8,992 nt of DNA, taken from contig JAZLIT010000046.1 in assembly GCA_045617525.1 (NCBI GenBank), forward strand, positions 1-8,992, in the 5' to 3' direction. This stretch comes from JAZLIT01 sp045617525 (GTDB lineage: Bacteria; Bacillota; Bacilli; Bacillales_A; Planococcaceae). The position numbers were made by a program, and so were the translations under genes. Of the stretch, positions 5,500 to 8,992 are shown piece after piece. Within the stretch, counting starts at the first letter, position 1, and each line of letters starts with the position of its first letter. The notes beneath the pieces were generated by a model. It saw only the letters and a program-made list of their open reading frames with translations. It was not told where the DNA came from and did not search any database.

Positions 5500-5757
5500 T
5501 TAAGTTGCTTTTCGCATTGCTTTCATAATGAAGCTTACGACTAAAATTAAAACGACTGCACCGATTAATGCAGGGAACACATAGAAGTCGGATACTCTCC
5601 AGCCCCAATCTCCAAGTACCATGCTACCAATCCACGAGCCAATAATACCAGCAATAATGTTACCAACAACACCACCTGGAATGTCCTTACCTAAAATAAC
5701 ACCTGCTAACCACCCTAATATACCACCGATAATAAGGAACCAAATAAAGCTAAACAT
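5500..5757 (-). CDS. GlsB/YeaQ/YmgE family small stress membrane protein
   Basis: This is an 85-residue hydrophobic protein with three predicted membrane helices: about 3-22 (FIWFLIIGGILGWLAGVILG), 28-48 and 58-80. The pattern GGILGWLAGVILG plus GGVVGNIIAGIIGSWIG is the signature of the family once labelled transglycosylase-associated protein. That old label is not evidence of enzymatic activity. Members are commonly induced by general, acid or envelope stress, but the molecular role is not established. AGAGGAG (5768-5774) lies 10 bases before the ATG. It is transcribed away from pncA on the same strand with a roughly 100-base gap holding a sigma-B-like promoter. Confidence 0.88.
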   Translation of the reverse strand: MFSFIWFLIIGGILGWLAGVILGKDIPGGVVGNIIAGIIGSWIGSMVLGDWGWRVSDFYVFPALIGAVVLILVVSFIMKAMRKAT

Positions 5758-5805
5758 ACGTTGCCCACTCCTCTTTAAGTTGAAATATAATCGCGTTAAT
5801 TTATT

Positions 5806-5831
5806 ATTACCTAAAAAAGTAAAAGCTAAAC
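5806..5831 (-). promoter_or_regulatory. sigma-B-like promoter ahead of the GlsB-type gene
   Basis: On the minus strand GTTTAG (5826-5831; consensus GTTTAA) is followed after 14 bases by GGTAAT (5806-5811; consensus GGGTAT, 4 of 6). A general-stress promoter fits this protein family. The match is partial in an A/T-rich stretch. Confidence 0.3.
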
Positions 5832-5859
5832 CTCATATTAAAAACTATTAAATTATTTT

Positions 5860-6408
5860 TTAAATAAAGGTAGCACCAAGAGAGCCTTTTAAATGTCCCA
5901 GTGCCCAGTTGTGGCCAATTTCATTGAAGCTTGCAACTGCCTCTTTATAAATAATAATTTTATAGCCTTTGTTGTAAGCGTCGACTGCGGTATGCAACAC
6001 ACAAATATCTGTGCAGACGCCAACAAGTGCGATTTCATTGATTTGACGCTCACGCAAATATAGCTCAAGCGGTGTACCAGCGAATGCACTGTAACGTGTT
6101 TTGTCGAATGAAAAGACGTTTTTGTGGTTCATATATTCATTATATGCGTTCTTTACTGTACCGAATAGGTTGCGACCAACTGTTCCTTTAATATTATGTG
6201 GAGGGAAAAGTTTTGATTCAGGATGATAAGGATCGTTTTCTTCATGTAAATCATTTGCGAAAAATACGGCGTTTCCAGCCTCGACATATTCTTTTATTAG
6301 CTGCGTTATTTTCCCCTCAATCGCTTGGCCGGGTGTTCCACATGTTAGTTTTCCATCATCGGCCACAAAATCTACTGTGTAATCAATTACAATTAAAGCT
6401 TTTTTCAT
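5860..6408 (-). CDS. pncA: Nicotinamidase (isochorismatase-family cysteine hydrolase) PncA
   Basis: It hydrolyses nicotinamide to nicotinate and ammonia, feeding NAD salvage in the cytosol. It has 182 residues, as expected for Bacillus-type nicotinamidases. The catalytic triad is visible: D9 in VIDYTVDF, K103 in FDKTRYSAF and the nucleophile C136 in GVCTDICVLHT. Metal-site residues fit D53 and H55 (NDLHEEND), H62 (YHPES) and H71 (PPHNIKGT). The cis-peptide region precedes the CVLHTA helix, and the end GSLGATFI is conserved in related proteins. GGAG lies 8 bases before the ATG. The pattern with four metal ligands makes nicotinamidase more likely than a generic isochorismatase. It is probably a single-gene transcript. 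Confidence 0.88.
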   Translation of the reverse strand: MKKALIVIDYTVDFVADDGKLTCGTPGQAIEGKITQLIKEYVEAGNAVFFANDLHEENDPYHPESKLFPPHNIKGTVGRNLFGTVKNAYNEYMNHKNVFSFDKTRYSAFAGTPLELYLRERQINEIALVGVCTDICVLHTAVDAYNKGYKIIIYKEAVASFNEIGHNWALGHLKGSLGATFI

Positions 6409-6430
6409 AAAATAGGCTCCTTTTCAACTC

Positions 6431-6459
6431 ATTATATAATAGTATGACAGATTATCGAA
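6431..6459 (-). promoter_or_regulatory. candidate pncA promoter
   Basis: On the minus strand a perfect TATAAT (6431-6436) lies 17 bases after a poor -35 (TTCGAT, 6454-6459). It is about 22 bases before the pncA start, a short but workable leader. Confidence 0.35.
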
Positions 6460-6562
6460 AAAATACAAATAAAGGGGATAAGGGAGAAAATTTCATCTTT
6501 TAAGATATTAAAATTTGATTTTTGAAGTGGTAGTATGTGTTTTTAGAAACTGTTTCAACCTG

Positions 6563-6600
6563 AAAATGACTGCTCATTTGTTGAGTAGTCATTTTTTGTT
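6563..6600 (+). terminator. intrinsic terminator ahead of the aldolase operon
   Basis: AAAATGACTGCTCA (6563-6576) pairs with TGAGTAGTCATTTT (6582-6595), with one G-U wobble, around a 5-base loop, and is followed by TTGTT. No + strand gene lies between the 5462 terminator and here, so it ends either an unannotated transcript or read-through, or acts as an attenuator in the leader of the 6673 operon. Confidence 0.7.
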
Positions 6601-6612
6601 GTGTAAATTCTT

Positions 6613-6636
6613 ATATTTAAAAGGGAAAAACATACG
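6613..6636 (+). promoter_or_regulatory. possible sigma-E-like promoter of the aldolase-oxidase operon
   Basis: ATATT (6613-6617) and CATACG (6631-6636) are 13 bases apart, resembling the sporulation sigma-E pattern (ATATT, then CATACA). It lies after the 6563 terminator and about 37 bases before the ATG. No sigma-A promoter with correct spacing was found in this interval. The match is partial. Confidence 0.22.
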
Positions 6637-6672
6637 CGAGATAGAATTTATTGCGTAAAAGGGGGTCTGATC

Positions 6673-7828
6673 ATGGAGATGAGTCAATTAGAACATCCTT
6701 TTGCATGGCTACAACTTGATGCACTGGATCATAATATCCGATTTGTAAATGAAGTCTGCGAGGATAAGCCAGTACGCATCGCAACGAAATCGATTCGTAG
6801 TGTATCGGCACTTCGATATATTCAGCAAAAATTGACCTATTGTAGTGGGCTGATGACGTTTACTGCTGCTGAAACGTTGTATTTAATTGAGCAGGGCTTT
6901 GATCAATTATTGCTGGGGTATCCGGTGATGGAGGCGCAGGCGGTGAAAAAGCTTCTGCACCATGTGAAGGCCGGGGTGGATGTGACGTTTATGGTCGATG
7001 ATGTAGCGCATTTGACGTTTTTGGACGGATTGTCGCAGGAGATTGGCGTTATATGCCCTATTTGCATTGATTTAAATATGTCGTCGAGTTTCCCATTTGT
7101 GTATTTTGGGACGAAGCGCTCACCGCTCGATACATTTGATAAGGTTGCTTCATTTTTGGAGAAGCTTAAAGATTTTTCGGCAATTAAAGTCGTTGGCGTA
7201 ATGGGCTATGATGCGCAAATTGCTGGGGTTGGCGATCATTATAATGGGGTAAGTGGCAAGGTGAAGTCCTTGTTGATGAAGAACTTGAAAGGTAAGTCGC
7301 TGCAGTCATTGCAATCGTTTCGTCAGCAAGCAGTGGCACATGTGAAGGCTTTTCATGATGTGGGGTTTGTGAATGGTGGGGGCTCAGGCAGTATGCAGCT
7401 GACTGCGGCGCAGCGTGAAGTAACTGAAATTACAGTAGGGTCTGCATTTTTTTTTATTCGATCATTATGAGTCGTTGACACTCCAACCGGCTGCGGGCTT
7501 TGCATTGCGGGTTGTACGCAAATTTTCGGCGGATACATTTGTGTTGCAGGGTGGAGGCTATATTGCGTCTGGTGCGACAGGAAAGGATAGGCTGCCTCAG
7601 TTTATAGAGGCTGAACGCTTTTCATTTTTAGCATTGGAAGGTGCGGGCGAGGTGCAGTCGCCGATTGTAGATCGTGAGAGTAAGTTGCAGATTGGGGACA
7701 CGGTGTATATGCGTCATGCGAAGGCAGGCGAGTTGTGCGAACGTTTTATGACTTTGCAATGCTTCCGTGCTGATGCGTATGTCGGGTCGTTTTCAACATA
7801 TAGGGGGGATGGTCAATGTTTTCTCTAG
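6673..7828 (+). pseudogene. PLP-dependent amino acid deaminase/aldolase (D-threonine aldolase-like), frameshifted at a T9 run
   Basis: Removing one T from 7447-7455 gives an intact 384-residue protein. It has an alanine-racemase-type barrel with PLP lysine K39 in VRIATKSIRS. Then come GLMTFTAAET, LLLGYPV, IDLNMSSS and VVGVMGYDAQIAG. The PLP phosphate segment is VNGGGSGSM, followed by VGSAFFLFDHY across the shift. A C-terminal beta domain carries PAAGFALRVVRK, GGGYIASG, and RHAKAGELCERF (H348 and C355 at the metal-ligand position of D-threonine aldolases), ending TYRGDGQCFL. As sequenced, frame 1 stops at 7468-7470 after 265 residues, before the C-terminal domain. GGGGG lies 7 bases before ATG 6673. 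The partner gene starts inside its last codons. The substrate is unknown. Confidence 0.82.
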
Positions 7829-8992
7829 ATAAGTGGCGCTCTGGACAGGAGTGGAGCAACTGGTCAGAATCTCAGCGGGCGATGCCGGAGCAATTTTTAT
7901 TGCCAAGCTCGATTGATGAGGTAATTGAGTGTGTGAAGGGTGCGGTCGCAGGTAAGCGGGGGATTCGTGTGACCGGGGCTGCGCATTCCTTTAGCCCAGT
8001 GGCAAAGCCAGAGCAAGTTGCGCTCAGTTTACATCATTTGCGCGGATTAATTTCGGTTGATACGAAGGCATGCGAAGCGACTTTTTATGCAGGTACATAT
8101 TTGCACGAAATTGGTGAGTTGTTGGCGCCATATGGCTGGCACTTAGCAATATGGGCGATATTCAGGAGCAATCATTGGCTGGCGTAATTTCCACGGGTAC
8201 ACATGGAACGGGGGTGACGCTCGGTTCGTTTTCTTCGATGGTCGTCATGTGGGGAATTGTTGATGGTCTTGGCGTGTATCGTGAGGTTACACGCGGGGAC
8301 GATGACTTATCGCGTGCGTTACATGTATCACTTGGGTTACTTGGAGTTTTAGTGAAGGTGACACTTCAAGTTGTGCCACTTTATAATTTACGCTACATTT
8401 CGGTGAGGCGTGCACTTAGCGAGGAATTAGCGCAGTTTCAGACAAGTATTCGAGCTAATCGGCATGTTGAATGGTATTACTTTCCTGGATCCGAGACGAT
8501 GCAACTGAAGCAAATGAATATGGAGCCTTACGAGCCACAATCTGCCCGTAGTCGTCGTTTGGAGCAGGTGAAGATGAACGTTTTGGAGAATGGCGCATTC
8601 TATTTGCTGAGTGAGCTGTGTAGATTGCGGCCAGGGATTTCTAGGGGTGTAGCCAAGCTTTCGTCTAAATTAATATCGAATAGTGAACGTACGGATGTTA
8701 GCTATCATATTTATCCGTCGAATCGTTCGGTTAAGTTTGTGGAAACGGAATATGCGATTCCTTTGGCGCGGTTTGAGGAGGCGATGGAGGAGATTCATGC
8801 AATGTTCTTGCGGCAAAATATTGGGGTCCATTTTCCAATTGAATGCCGAACAACGAGCGCAGAGGATGGCTTTTTGAGCCCGACATTAAATCGCGAAAGT
8901 GCGTTTATTGCGTTTCATATGTACAAGGGGATGAATGAGCAGTTTTATTTTAATTGGGTACATGAGCTGATGCAGAAATATGATGGACGCGC
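7816..8992 (+). pseudogene. FAD-binding sugar-lactone/alditol oxidase (D-arabinono-1,4-lactone oxidase-like), frameshifted and cut by window end
   Basis: This is a flavin oxidase of the VAO/PCMH type. Residues 1-106 (7816 to about 8133) contain IRVTGAAHSFSPVA, where H57 sits at the covalent-FAD position. A missing base in TATGGCTGGC (8131-8140) breaks the frame, and the uncorrected frame ends at 8187. In the next frame the protein resumes as LSNMGDIQEQSLAGVIS and TGTHGTG. It stays open to the right edge, about 392 corrected residues in all. The ALO domain ends with IECR (E343 and R345, matching the catalytic Glu-x-Arg of alditol oxidases) and FLSPTLNRESAFIAFHMY. About 40-50 residues, including the usual HWGK region, lie beyond the window. 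AGGGGGG is 7 bases before ATG 7816. It overlaps the aldolase gene by 13 bases. It probably oxidises a polyol or sugar lactone, giving H2O2. Confidence 0.82.

Noticed and set aside
5889..6410. Overlapping frames within pncA on both strands
   Set aside because: The pncA frame holds the full catalytic triad and metal ligands; the others are out-of-frame readings of the same DNA.
7353..7538. Minus-strand frame opposite the T9 region
   Set aside because: It is antisense to the aldolase, whose motifs continue on both sides of the frameshift.
8683..8877. 64-codon + strand frame inside the oxidase
   Set aside because: It lies in a different frame from the conserved ALO domain, which is open from about 8136 to the window end.
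1..8992. CRISPR array, tRNA, rRNA or toxin-antitoxin pair
   Set aside because: No regularly spaced repeats, tRNA-like cloverleaf or rRNA core was noticed. The padR-HAAS pair resembles a regulator cassette rather than a toxin-antitoxin system.

Overview
The window reads as chromosomal DNA of a low-GC, spore-forming-type Firmicute. A Bacillales member close to Lysinibacillus, Solibacillus or other Planococcaceae is my best inference. The reasons are an overlapping metI-metC pair of the Bacillus type, strong AGGAGG-like ribosome sites, A/T-rich sigma-A style promoters, a YeaQ/GlsB-type membrane protein, an MscL of Gram-positive length, and a PadR/HAAS-type pair. No rRNA, tRNA or CRISPR array is visible.

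Layout. Positions 1-155 hold the tail of a small membrane protein on the + strand. Positions 243-977 are a very A/T-rich minus-strand operon: a PadR-family repressor followed by a HAAS/DUF1700-like single-span membrane protein, with a 40-bp near-perfect inverted repeat just upstream. Positions 1023-1532 are a gene-poor gap. It contains the broken 3' end of an IS3-family transposase with its right terminal repeat, a perfect 30-bp palindrome, a hairpin that would bury a ribosome site and start codon on the minus strand, and other inverted repeats. Positions 1533-3802 are the minus-strand metI-metC transsulfuration pair, overlapping by one base and with no visible S-box (SAM riboswitch). Positions 3803-4270 are a second gap with a 16-bp-stem hairpin and a short direct repeat. 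After it, mscL (minus) and a membrane-anchored lysozyme-like/transglycosylase protein (plus) diverge from a shared promoter region. The lysozyme-like gene ends at a clear bidirectional terminator facing a small GlsB/YeaQ-like stress membrane protein (minus), preceded by a nicotinamidase pncA (minus).

Positions 6673-8992 are a + strand operon of two genes: a PLP-dependent alanine-racemase-fold deaminase/aldolase (D-threonine aldolase-like) and a VAO-type FAD sugar-lactone/alditol oxidase. The second gene overlaps the end of the first and runs off the window. Both are interrupted by single-base frameshifts: one extra T in a run of nine T (7447-7455), and one missing base near 8131-8136. The reading frames on either side remain fully conserved, so the lesions are either recent, or sequencing errors, or (for the T run) a slippage/phase-variable switch. 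This operon is the most interesting part of the window. I do not see a clearly new defence or mobile system.
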